Assembly: GCA_009103225.1 (NCBI GenBank)
Contig: RHPI01001202.1
Coordinates: forward strand, 262,121 to 326,120
Source of the DNA: Chlorokybus atmophyticus
Taxonomy: Eukaryota; Streptophyta; Chlorokybophyceae; Chlorokybales; Chlorokybaceae
Length of the DNA: 64,000 nt
Direction of reading: 5' to 3'
The position numbers and the translations under genes are program-made. Each line of letters starts with the position of its first letter. Position 1 is the stretch's first letter. The notes under the pieces were generated by a model. That model made no database searches. It was not told the origin of the DNA and was given only the letters and a program-made list of their open reading frames with translations. Shown here piece by piece: positions 35,226-46,600 of the stretch.

Positions 35226-36700
35226 TCAGAAAATTATGCTCTTCACCATAACCATGCCACTTAAATAAGTACTCGGTGCCAAAAGTATTCTTATACTTCT
35301 GAACCGCTTGCCGAATATGGCCTCAACCTCATACTCTTCTTCACCTTCAACTTCAATTAAATAAGGAGGCGGCACTGCACCATCACTCTTGTATAGTCTC
35401 AGCAGTGATACATAAAGTACATTATGTATCCTCATGCTTACATGCAATTTCAAACCAACGGCTCTATCACCAATTGCCGCAATTACCTCAAATGGTCCCA
35501 ACCCTCTAGGCAACAGCTTGCGAGGGGCTATTGTCTTGAGCTCAACATCACATAGTTTCCAACCTTGAGGCCCTCACTAGGCTTGCGATGCTTATGCTTA
35601 TCACCATACATCTTAGCTCTATCGTGTGCAGCTCTGATGCACAGCTTAGCATGCTCCAAACATCAATGCATGTCAGCAGGGAAGTCCTTAGCAGCAGGTA
35701 CCTTTGTAAATGCTTAAACTTTCAGAGCCATTGGGGTCAACGGATGCCTCCCATAATTTATGAAGAACGATGTGCTCTGCAAAGACTCATGCCATGCATT
35801 GTCAATAGCAAATTTTGCTAAAAGCAAGTACTCATCCCAGGTGTCATACCATGGTGAAGTGTAGTTGCGCAGCACGTCTTCCAACACTTAGTTCACCCCC
35901 TCTGTCTGAGCATTTAATCAAGGATGGTATGATGTACTTAGGCTCTATTTTATGCCCATGTACTCGCACATAGCTCATCAAAGCTTGCTGAGAAACTTTG
36001 GGTCTCTGTCTGATACCAACTCTTGTGGCACCCCATGAGACTTGAACACTGCATTGACAGAAGAGAATGCAAACTCTTGTGCATTAATGTCAGTGCGGCA
36101 AGGTTCCAACCTCACCATCTTGGTCAAGCGATCAACAAAACAATGACAACACTGTGTCTTTTCTTTGTCATTAGGAAGTCAGTGATCAGATCCATACTGC
36201 CACTTTGCCAGTACTACTTTAATATCTCAAGTGGTCTCAATAGACCTGCGGGCTTACTGCGCGAGGCCTTATAATGCTGACCTCAGTTGTACGAACATAC
36301 ATTGTTGCATCAGCTGCCATGCGGGGCCACCAGTACAAGCGCTCAAGCTTCTTGATAGTCTTTTTCATGCCCATGTGTTCACTATATACACAGCATTATG
36401 TACTTCATACAAGCAGTCCTGTGATAAGCTCACCATGTCAGGCACAACCAGCTTCCCTTTGATGTACCACAAATCACTGCGGTACACCAAGTCCGCATCA
36501 GCTTGTCGCAGCAAGCTAGGGAACCATCTGTTGAGTATGCTTGGGACAATCGCTTCAGCTTATCAAGTGCATCAACCTCCACAACTGTGCTAGTTGACCG
36601 ATTGTCAAGGTCCTCCCAATTAGGGTCTGGCCCTACAATCATCATGCCTTCTTGGCTAATCAATACCTCCCCATTGGGTTGGGCATCAGTCTACGACAAT
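35226..36700 (-). pseudogene. Integrase and chromodomain-like remnant
   Basis: Broken minus-strand frames show VDRLTKMVRLEPC, VSDRDPKFLS and AQTEGVN, the surroundings of the DDE residues of a retroviral-type integrase core. They are followed by GPFEVIAAIGDRAVGLKL, MRIHNVLYVSLLRLY and EVEGEEEYEVEAIFGKR, the typical C-terminus leading into a chromodomain. Multiple stops are present. Confidence 0.8.
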
Positions 36701-36879
36701 CCAAATATGGATGCATCAATCAACTATGATTGAGACTGTCTCTGTACCTGAGACCTGGTCGTGCTCCCTTTCCTGGGGTACACACTTGCAGAAACCCCGC
36801 GTGCCCGCGTCATTACTGCCAACAACAGTGGCGAGCGGCTAAGAATCTGCCAATCTGTTCACGTTTCCAGGCATGTAAA

Positions 36880-37180
36880 CCCAAGTACAGTTAAAGCGAG
36901 ACAGATATTCTGCCCACCTGGCTTGTCTCCATGACAAAGTTGGTTAAGTTTGAAAGGAAGTCAATAGGTTGTGGTTGGCTATCACCATAAAATCGCCTTT
37001 TCATTTATTCCAAATTAGCAGCGCCACTCCATGAGGGCATGCACCACACTCAAAAGCTCCTGCTCTGTGGTTGTATACTATACAACTAGTAGTTCTACTG
37101 AACTGGAGAAAACTTCTTGCTCAGGTAAGCAAGAGGGTGACCATTTTGCAACAATACTGCGCTAGCGCCATTTTCAGATC
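36880..37180 (-). pseudogene. RNase H remnant
   Basis: On the minus strand a broken frame contains YLSKKFSPVQ and, further on, DSQPQPIDFLSNLTN, which correspond to the Ty3/gypsy RNase H region. Several stop codons interrupt it. Confidence 0.6.
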
Positions 37181-37699
37181 ACTCACATCGTTAACGGGCT
37201 GACTGAAGGTAGGCAACCTCAACACAGGCTTGCATCAAAGCCTCTATGACTGACTCAAAGGCTACTTGTTGCCTTTCTGTTCATGCCCACATGATCTTTG
37301 CGTTGGTTAGATCAGTGAGTAGGGCTACTCTATTAAAGTACTCCATTATGAACTTGCAAATGTAGTTGCACAGCCCAAGGAAAGAACGTAACTCGTGTAC
37401 ATTTACAGGCACTGACTAATCCTCGACTGCGCATATCCTTTTAAGAACATCACGGATGCCATCCTTGCTAATCAAATGTTACAGGAATTCCATCGAAATG
37501 TCAACTCAGCCTATTTGAACTCATACTTCTCCATGACAGCATGGATCTATGCTGTCATGGAAAGCACAAATTTTCGAATGTGCTCTCGTAGTGTTTGCAA
37601 CACCTCGCGCACATGTGCAACATGCGAAGCCTTGTCCTTACTGAACACAAAAATATCATCCAAGTACACAGGCACTGTTCTAGCAATAGCCTTTAAGAA

Positions 37700-38600
37700 C
37701 ATCTGGTTCATCATTGCTTAAAAGATGGCTAGTGCAATGGTCAATCCGAACGGTAACACCGTGTCGTAAAAGTGGCCAACAAGTGTCTTAAATGCTGACT
37801 TTGGCACATCTTCCGTTGTTATCCAAATCTGATGGTAAATCGACACAAGATCCCACGAACTGAACACCATGCAACTGAGATAACAGATCATCAATTCTTG
37901 GCAATGAGTACCTGCTCTTGATGGCAAGCTTATTCAAGGCACGGTAGTCCACACACATGCGAAGCTTGCCATTCTTTTTCAAATTGAGAATGGCTGCACC
38001 AAAGGGAGCGCTGCTCGGTTCAATCAACCCCTTGTTATATATCCTTAATGCGCTTGTTTATGTCATCATGCTCGGTAGGGCTAAGCCAATAGACTGGTTT
38101 AAACGGAGGTTGTGCATCTTGCACCCGAGGGATAGTATGCCACACCTCCCTTTCAGGTGGCAAATCAGGCAACTCATTTCTAAATACATTAGCGTACTCA
38201 TCCAAGACTGCATGCATTGCAGCATTGACTGTGCCACCAGTTGACGTAACATGTGTAGAGTTGTCTCCCGCAGTGGTGGCGTGGCCCTCACGCACAAGCA
38301 CCAACAGTGGGGTAGCTCCTCGCTTGACTTCTCTTTTCACCTGAATAGCACTCAACAAGAGTGTTGAGACATTACATAATTGTTGAGAGACAATGACAAG
38401 TCAGTGCTCTCTCCCATCTGCCTTCAACACCACTCTGTCTCCGAGGAAGAGTCTTCCTTTCCTTACGCTATACAACTTAGTGTCAGGGTCAATGCGCAAA
38501 CCAACTGCTCACTCCCAATGGCTGCCAATTATGACATCCACCTCTGGCACAACCACTGGAGTACCAAAAACCGGAGTTTACTGACCTTGGGTACAACTAC
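37700..38600 (-). pseudogene. Protease end and reverse transcriptase remnant
   Basis: DVIIGSHWE (about 38545-38515), the block that ends the gypsy protease region, is followed by ELPDLPPEREVWHTI and PFKPVYWLSPTE, then KNGKLRMCVDYRALNKLAIK and YSLPRIDDLLSQL, and then YHQIWITTEDVPKSAF and LPFGL. This is the fingers and palm of a Ty3/gypsy RT in three frames, so at least two frameshifts or indels separate them. The expected catalytic YxDD box is not intact in an open frame. Confidence 0.82.
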
Positions 38601-38899
38601 ACACGCAGTGGTGTTGTGAGCACTTTCACTCTTGCACCTCACATAGTGCTTGAGACAGCTGACCAACTGATCAGCAAGCGCATTCAACAACACTTGTTTT
38701 TCGGCACATTCATGCATCAAAAAGTCACTGTCAACAGGCACACCCAGATAATTGTCATGCACTGCAACACTGCAGGTAGACAACATACTTCCACTTCCAA
38801 ACATGGCAAGTGTCTTGCTGTCAAACTTATGCACAGCAGCGCACAAAATACAGGAAGGAACAACACTAGCTATAGGTCTCGCGTATAAGTCTTCACAGC

Positions 38900-39900
38900 T
38901 CACCCCGCACCCCTATGCGGTGTGGTTGATCTTTGCTGGGTTGGGGCAAGCCGCCATTTTATGCCCCTTCCGTCCACACTTGAGACACTCCCCTGCCTTG
39001 AACCTTTTGTCCTTTACATTAGCATCAATGATTGATGGGGATGTTCACGACGTCGGCAGCAGTGTGAGGCCTCGCGCCATCAACCTCATAAGGCTTCTTG
39101 CTTTTGACCTTGTTCTTGCCTCTGGTCACATGCTAAAAGGGGCGTTTTCCAGCCTTGGCAAAAGTGGTAGGGTGTTCATAGTCAGCTTGTTGGTTTCAAC
39201 AATTATGCGCTCCTGATTGTCATACTCAATAGCTGTCTTGACCATTTAGTGAAAGTCCTGGTCTATGTATACTTCAAGCCCATGTACATTGGGCTTAAAG
39301 ATCAATTGCTCTTAAACATTTGCAAACAGCGCACGCTTAAACCTTTCCATCTTCTCTTCCTCAGATATGAGCATGTCGGTGCCAATCTCGGCCACCAATA
39401 CACAAGAAGTACATGTGAAACTCCTCAGCTGACTTGTTGGGACGCATACGCAGCATTGCCAACTTGTTACGTGCCTTGAATAAAGGATTGATACCCCCAA
39501 ATGCCTGAAGGAGGGCATGTTCAAACACATTCAGTGTCTTCGTATCCATACCCTTCGCCCGAAGGCGAGGTTCAGCCCCCTCCCACATGCGGGCAGCATA
39601 CCCTCTCAGATACGACGCCATTAGGGCCACCGCTCTGGCCTCGTCAGTTGGCAACATGCCACCAACTTTGAATGCACGTTTACCATTGGACAATCAGTCA
39701 TACAACACTGTGCTGATGTCCTTGCCGTTCCCATTAAAGGTGCCTGTGAAGAACTCAAGGCGGGGCAACATGGACTTGTTGGCATGCACAGCTGCCATTT
39801 TGGTTAGCTCGTCTGCATGGCGTTGCTTCATCACCTCCATGTCAGCGCGCAACTTGGCAAGGTCATCCGCTTGCTCAGGGGTCAACCCAGCCGTCCCAAT
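38900..39900 (-). pseudogene. gag remnant with CCHC zinc knuckle
   Basis: The gag frame at 39693-39361 contains a retrotransposon gag core (VALMASYLRGYAARMWEGAE and FKARNKLAMLRM). A CX2CX4HX4C knuckle, CLKCGRKGHKMAAC, lies downstream at about 38985-38940. Frames are interrupted, so no intact polyprotein is coded. Confidence 0.8.
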
Positions 39901-40012
39901 TGCTGGCTAAGTGTTGCCTTCCATGTCTACTTGACAAGGAACAGCAATAAGTACACTAATACTCAGAGTGCACACATAAATACAAGGCCTACTATACAAG
40001 CTCTGACACCAC

Positions 40013-41128
40013 TGTCACAATCACCACCGCAGTGTGATGTCAACCGCTCGATGCCAGTCAGTGCACTAATGCACACCGCAGCGCCGTCGCTTATGCTGGG
40101 GACAGCCGGGACGTAGAGTTCACTCGCAGCACAACCAGCACAGCCGTCTGCAATTGGCATGCACACTCATCCGTGAGCATGCAGTACGCCCATAAAAAGA
40201 TGCAGCTACACATGCACACAAGTGCAAGGCTATTGTGCATGCACGCAGGCCACGCACACCCTCAACATACAAGAGGCATACACATACACATACACCAACA
40301 GTGTATAAGGCTACAGCATGCACATACACATGCATGCACACTTACAAGTGTGTAAGGCTACTGCATGCACATGCACATGCATATGTGCAAAGCAATATAC
40401 AAGGCAGAACCAGCTAAACAGGGGTCCACAACAACAGGTAGAGGGAGGCGCCTCTTCTTTAGTGCAGGCGTCAACAACATGATAAACACCCCAAGCCCTT
40501 AGGAGAACATCCCAAAACGCCCCCACACGGGAGGGTAAGGAAAGCCCCTTGAACAGCTAAGCCAAGCACCCCAAACACACAGCAAGTAAGCTCCAAGTTG
40601 AGTCCCAGCTAAACTCCCACCACCATGCTGGCCTAGCTTGTTATACTCCTCCCTATTGCCTTCCCATTTGGCCACAGGTGAGCTGAAAAGCCATTGACAC
40701 CTTTTCGCCCACATTGTGCTGACACGTCAGATGCTCTTGGTCATGCAGGTCTTTAAAAGGTCACCTCTTGCTGGTACAGTACCATTATATGCCATTGGCA
40801 TATGCCAACATGGTGTGACACATGTCACTTCAATCATGCTTTTTAATTACCACTGTAGCACACATAATACATTAGTGTGACACATGTCTCATCAACCTCA
40901 CATGTCTCATCAACAACCAGTTGATGGCATGTGCACTGACCAACTCCGTGCAACCTGCTTATCAGTGCCTTGTACAGTTCATCTTGCTTAAGGCTTCTGA
41001 GCAGAAGGACTGACTATATGAGCAAACCACTCAGGTACTGCACACACTTAAGCTGTTGAACTCCCATACAATCATGCTGTCAACATAGCAGCCTGAGAGT
41101 GAGCATGCCTTGCCTATTATACGTGACA
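40013..41128 (-). repeat. 5' LTR of the gypsy element (1116 bp)
   Basis: On the minus strand it starts TGTCACG at 41128 and ends GTGACA at 40013, one base before the primer binding site. Compared with the downstream LTR it lacks about 540 bases in the middle (junction near 40836-40850). Confidence 0.85.
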
Positions 41129-43640
41129 CATCTGATGGCAATGAGGCCATCTCTTGGCGCTTGCACGGGGCGCATGGCATAGGCGATGCTACCATGCCAC
41201 TTTGAGCCATCCACGTGACAGTATCGCGCTCGGCGGGGAAGCTGTTAATTGATGACCCAGTGTCTTTAATGCATGCACGTGCACATTGATTCACATATCA
41301 CATGTTATTTCGATTTAGACAATTTGAATATGCCATCCAAACCAATTAATTACAGCATATGTCACATCACAATCATAAAAGTTCATATGCAGATGTGAAA
41401 GCTTAACAATTCTAACGGGCAAAAGTGGACCTGTGATATACATGGTGCGAGTGCCTTTGTTGGTTGCAGCTTTTGCTGTCATTTTTAGGTTGAACTTCGC
41501 ATGGTCACCAATACGACGTGGCAACTTTTGCTATGCTTGCGCTCATCGCTGCTAGAGGGAAGGACATTGTTATGCTTCGTTGTGCAATCGCGAAAATCAC
41601 TTCTTTGATAGATATGCGTTATAAGCATATGTTGCAAGTCGCATAAGTTATCATAATTCATTAATATATAACGATATTTTAGAGATGTATTCATTGCTGT
41701 ATTCCCTAATATACACACATATATATATACATATATATATATATATGCGTATATATATATACGTATATACTTATATAATCATTGTTAACACCCATCAGCC
41801 AAAGTTTGATAACGAGTATGATAAATGTCGTTATTTTATTGTGTGACAAACATTCACGAGATAAACCGCTTACTTTAGCAATTGCGTTGCTGCAGGCGGT
41901 GCATGTATTTCCGCAGCTTTCGCTGAAGGTGGGAGTTGTGGTATTAATGGGTTCGTGCTTCTATTGCATGATGCTGCACTGGTCGCATACATTATTACCA
42001 TATCGTTTGCGAAACATATCGCAAGCGTCTAATGACATCGTCATGACATTTTGGTGATAGGCCCGCATTGTAAATGTCACATGTATTGTATAGTGGTTAT
42101 TTGATACAATCAACTAGCAACTAGTGTAAAAAGCGATCGTGTTGATAACTAATTTTACATCTGCATGCCGCACTTAAGTGCGTACTAATTAGGGTGTGCT
42201 TTATGGATTTATTAAACAACTCGCGTTGACTACCGTTGTAAGTGTACTCATAGGCAGTGGTAGTAGTATCAGCATTTAAACGGCACAGGCTCCCGTAAGG
42301 TCCAAGTTTCTATGTGGATGTATCTTCGATTTTACGGAATAGTCGTTACGTCATAGACTTTGAAAAGACATACATTTCAAAGGTAAACATTTGTGGTTAC
42401 GGGAATATTCGTACGTGATAAGATTGGAGTAAGAGCTATAGATCATAAGTGGGGCAATGATTTAACGCATACAAATCTCGTACTAATGTATAAATTCAAT
42501 CGTTATGCAAGTATGGTTGCAAACCGCTACAATTGATATATTGATTATCAAGGATGGATAAAGCTTATATACCTTCGCCTTGTTAGCATATGTTAATTTG
42601 GCGCAAGGTAGTAAGCAAAGTAAGCGACACTTGCATTGATAGCATATTTATTCTCTGAAGCATCAAGAAAACATGTTCGTTATTGGAATAGAATATTCAA
42701 GCATAAACGTGATTTGTATAACGGGGGAAGACTGTATCACACAAGCGCTGACACGCGCGCGCGCGAGGTTTGCGGCGTGTCAGCGACACTCACCCAGCAC
42801 GCATGGTGCACCTGTTGTTGGGTGGTACAAATTCGTACTTGATTGCAGAGATAGATGCCGCAGGTGGTAGCGACTGACAGCTTTTGCATGCTGGCTTCTG
42901 TCTGACACAAAGGTTTCGGGTGGCCTGCGGTGTGTTTGACCAATGGTGCGTGCGGCGTTCTGATTCAGAACGGATTGTCCTGATGTTGTTTTTGTCGTGT
43001 AGTGCCGCAGACTTCTTCCAATGGAAGCACCTCAGCGGGCAAAGTCATGCCCAAAGTGCCTGAATGCCCGTTAGGTGATTCCCCTAAACGCCAATAAGCA
43101 GGGCATTTGCTCACGGTGAGAGCTTATTAAGATGTTAACAGCCACTGCAGCCGAATGTAACTACGGTTGCCTGCCGTACGGTACCAAATTGCTGAGAGAC
43201 AGCAATGATGTTTGATGTGTCACATCGTTTGCTGAACCATGTGACGCAGGCTGAGTCACCCACTTGGATGACTCCAACTGGCAGCACCAATACCAATACC
43301 GCAGTCTGGCGACAGGCGCGCGTTTTGTCGTTGCTAGCGAGCAGTGCCATTATTGCTGGCCGTGCCACCATTCTCGATTTTGGCACCAGCAGCAGTGCCA
43401 GGAGGAGGAGGAGGAGGGCAAGCCGCGGCGCGGAAAAGGCTGCCGCGCCCAGTAGAACAGTCAACATGTCAATTGAACGGCGAGAAAGAGAACAAAAAAC
43501 AACCAAGGCGTGGGCGGCAGTGACAGTGGGGGCATGGCTAGCAGGGGGTGGCGGCGGCGGCGGGGAGGTGGCGGCGGCGGGAGCGGTGGTGAGATGGTCG
43601 TTGGTATTGGTGTGCGGGGCTTGTTGATGACTGTTTACGG
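41129..43640. other. AT-rich gene-free stretch upstream of phytochrome
   Basis: About 2.5 kb with no exon-like frame up to about 43.1 kb. It has a (TA)n/ATATAC microsatellite at about 41718-41775, a repeat remnant at 41315-41524 and an imperfect hairpin at 42746-42785 (arms CGCTGACACGC / GCGTGTCAGCG). From 43.2 kb the sequence becomes GC-rich and probably holds the promoter and 5' UTR of the phytochrome. Confidence 0.45.
41315..41524 (-). repeat. Short coding remnant shared with 48870-49070
   Basis: On the minus strand the frame reads LLPVRIVKLSHLHMNFYD. A similar string, VPVTMRLIHLHMNI, is on the minus strand at about 49067-49020. Both lie in AT-rich, gene-free DNA, so they look like scattered pieces of one unknown repeat family. 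Confidence 0.4.
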
Positions 43641-46600
43641 GTGAGAAGACGGGGGCCGGTGTCAATGTTGATGACGCGGGGGTTTGAGGCGAGCGGTTGC
43701 AGCAGCAGCGGCAGCGGCGCCAAGCACGGCCGCCTGGCCTGCAAGGGCGTCGGCGAAGCTGCTGACGCTACCGCCGGCAGCGCCAACCACGCTGGGACGC
43801 GTCGGCGACGCCGCACCTCCGACGTCGACGGAGAAGCAATTCGTGGAGCAGGAGGACGAGCAGGAGGGGCACGAGCAATCCGAGCAGAGGCAGGCTGCGA
43901 TGACGACGGGGCGTCGTCGTCGTCCTCTAGCAGGAAGAGCAGCAGCCGGCCGCCCTCGCAAGATTACCAACAACGCCGTGGAGGAGAGCGACTAGAAGGG
44001 TCGTCGTCTCATGGGCAAGAAGCTGGCAACGGCCTCGGCAACAACCTGCAGGAGGTCGCCGCCGCCATAGGGGCTGCTGCGGCGGCGGCTGAGCAGGACG
44101 TCACAGCGACAGCTGCCACGTCCGACGCACTTGCAGCCATGCCAGATGAACGCTTTGAGTGGCCGCTCGCTGCTCAGGTAACAGCTTTGCCTTTCATCTT
44201 TGCAGCTGTCAGCTTGCATGTACTTGCATGCATGCAGTTTGTGCTTGCTGCACATGTGTTAGGAACAGCCTATATGTCAACTCAGTTGGCGACAGTGTGG
44301 TCCCCTCATTGCATACACAGCCAAGCCAGCAAGCGATTGCACACAACTGTGTTGGTACGCACGCGTCAGTCTTCAGCTCATGCGTGAAGATTACTGTTTC
44401 TCCTTCCTCTAGCAAGAAGGGCTTGCAGCAGCTTTTTGCGCATGATGTTGACAACAAGTGCAAGAGGTTCTAGTTCAACAAGAAGGGTTTGCAGCAGGGT
44501 GCCCTGGTGTAATGCAATGGTTGTCTTGCATGCACGTGTCCATCTACAAGCGGCTCAATGTCAATGCAACACCAGCACGTGTAGTTTTCACAAGAGAAAT
44601 CAGCTATGTGTGCTGCAATGCAGTTGTACAGGTGTTGGTTCGCACAGTCCCATGCAGCTCTCACTTACAAGCACCTGTTACATGTGAGTTGTGTGTATCG
44701 TCCATGAGTTCACTTGCAGAAGCCTGCAACTGAATGCAAACAGTCAGCAAGTTAACAGTTGTTAGGCTGTCTGCATGCATTGAGCCACACACTGTACTAA
44801 TGAGTACTTTGTTGTGTTACAGCCGCACGGCGTAACTGTGGTAGTTGAGGAGCGCACTTTCAAGATCCTGTCGATGAGCAGCAACATACATGAGCTCGTG
44901 TGGGAGCGACCCGCTCCGCATGGAAATCCTTATGCCGGTTTAGGTCAGGACGCTCGCAGCCTTTTCACCCCTGCGGCAGCACCTCACATTCAGAAAGCGA
45001 TGGCCGCTTCCGATCTCAGCGTGTTCAACCCTATTGCCGTTTTCACTGCCAGCAGCGGCCGCCCCTTCTTTGCCATCCTTCATCGCATCCCAGCAGGTGT
45101 GTACTTTGGTGCTTGCATGCATGTGTGCACGCCTTCCAACTCTTGCCGGCTCTGTTGGTCAACATACCTTTGCAGGTGTTGTGATGGACTTGGAGCCCAT
45201 CAGCAACAACAGTCAATCGCTCGGCCCAGTGCAGGCGGGTGCACTCGCGTCGCACAGTCTAGCCGCCGATGCAATAAACCGGTTGCAGGCCATCAGGTCA
45301 AACACAGAAGGGCCCATCTGCAACGCAGTTGTTGAAGAAGTAAGCTTACCACTACTACTCCTGGTTCCCATTGCGTGCATAGCAGTGGAGGAGTGCTAGG
45401 TAGTAACAGCCAATAGGTCTTGTTGGCTTTAAGTGTTCTGTTGAGCAGTGCATTCATGCGATCTTCTTGACAGCCCAACATAACGTGTAACATGTTGTGA
45501 CTGAGAGTCTGGATTGGTATCCGCAGGTGCGAGAGCTTACTGGCTATGATCGCGTGATGGCGTACACTTTTCAGAAGGACGGGTCGGGCCAAGTGGTGGC
45601 AGAGTCGGTGCGCGAGGATCTGGAGCCATACTTGGGGCTCAACTTCCCTGCCAGTGACATTCCCAAGGAGGCGAAGAAGCTGTTTCTCAGAAATCAGAGC
45701 CGGCTGATACCCGACTGCACCGCACACAACGTGCCGATGCTGTTGGCTCCTGACGCGCCTCCTGGCATATCGTTGGCGTGCAGCACGCTGAGAGGCGTGA
45801 TGGGCTGCCACAGGCAGTACATGCACAACATGGGCACGCGGGCTTCATTGGTCATGGCCGTTATTGTGCATCATCCGCGCATGGGCAGGAACACGACGAT
45901 ACATTCGAGCAAAGCTTCGAAGGGGCGGCGAGTGTGGGGACTCATTGTCTGCCATCACACCACGCCGAGGACAGTGTTGTACCCGCTGCGCGCGGCATGC
46001 CAGTTCCTCATGCAGGTGTTCGGACTGCAGCTGGATGCACAGCTCGTGCGTGCGGTGTTTGAGGCAGAGAAGGCGCTGCTACGAACGCAAACCATCCTCT
46101 GCGACATGAGCCAACGGGAAGGACTCCCTGCGAGCGCCATCACAGAAGCTCCCTCCGCAGCAGAGCTGATAGCGTGCGACGGGGCTGGCCTCTGGCACAC
46201 CGGACACTTCTACGGGACGGGCCTGGTGCCAACGGAGGAGCAAGCGCATTTGATGGTGTTGTGGATGCGCGGCGCGCATGGGGACTCTGCCGGCCTTCGC
46301 ACCGACAGCCTCGTGGATGCGGGGTTCCCCTCCGGCAAGGAACTACAGGAGGCCAGCATCGTGGGCATGGCAGCGTGTCGCGTGGGCATAGACAGCTACC
46401 TTATGTGGTTCAGAAGGCCTGTTGAGCAGGTTCGCCGCTGGAGAGGAGATCTCGCTGCCGTGGCCGTGCACGATGAGCTTCACACCTTTCAAGTCGAGGA
46501 GGAGGGGCGGACTTATGTATGGGTTCGCAGCGGCCGCAGCGAGGCGTGGGCAGACAGGGAGCTCGATGCGATACATAGCTTGCAGCTGGTGCTGTACGAG

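Larger units (their letters stand above)
33227..41128 (-). mobile_element. Degenerate Ty3/gypsy chromovirus retrotransposon
   Basis: A 7.9-kb element on the minus strand with two related LTRs (40013-41128 upstream and 33227-34902 downstream in element orientation). Just inside the first LTR lies a primer binding site, TGGTGTCAGAGC (40011-40000), 11 of 12 bases matching the initiator-tRNA-Met site. A polypurine tract, GTGGGGAGGAA, ends directly before the second LTR. Between them, in the order gag, CCHC knuckle, protease, RT, RNase H, integrase, chromodomain-like end, lie recognisable but broken frames. The order and the integrase C-terminal GPFEVI...PPP...EGEEEYEVEAI place it in the chromovirus branch. 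Many stops and shifts show it is dead. The five flanking bases on each side differ, so no target duplication is seen. Confidence 0.9.

Noticed and set aside
42746-42785. 11-bp-arm inverted repeat with CG run, as an operator or terminator
   Set aside because: Not a bacterial context, and the loop is long; noted only as an imperfect hairpin in the intergenic entry.
43684-43995. Second frame in the phytochrome first exon (Ala-rich, then EQEDEQEGHEQSEQ)
   Set aside because: It ends in a stop before any donor that would lead to the PAS domain, whereas the 43641 frame reaches a good GTAACA donor at 44177.
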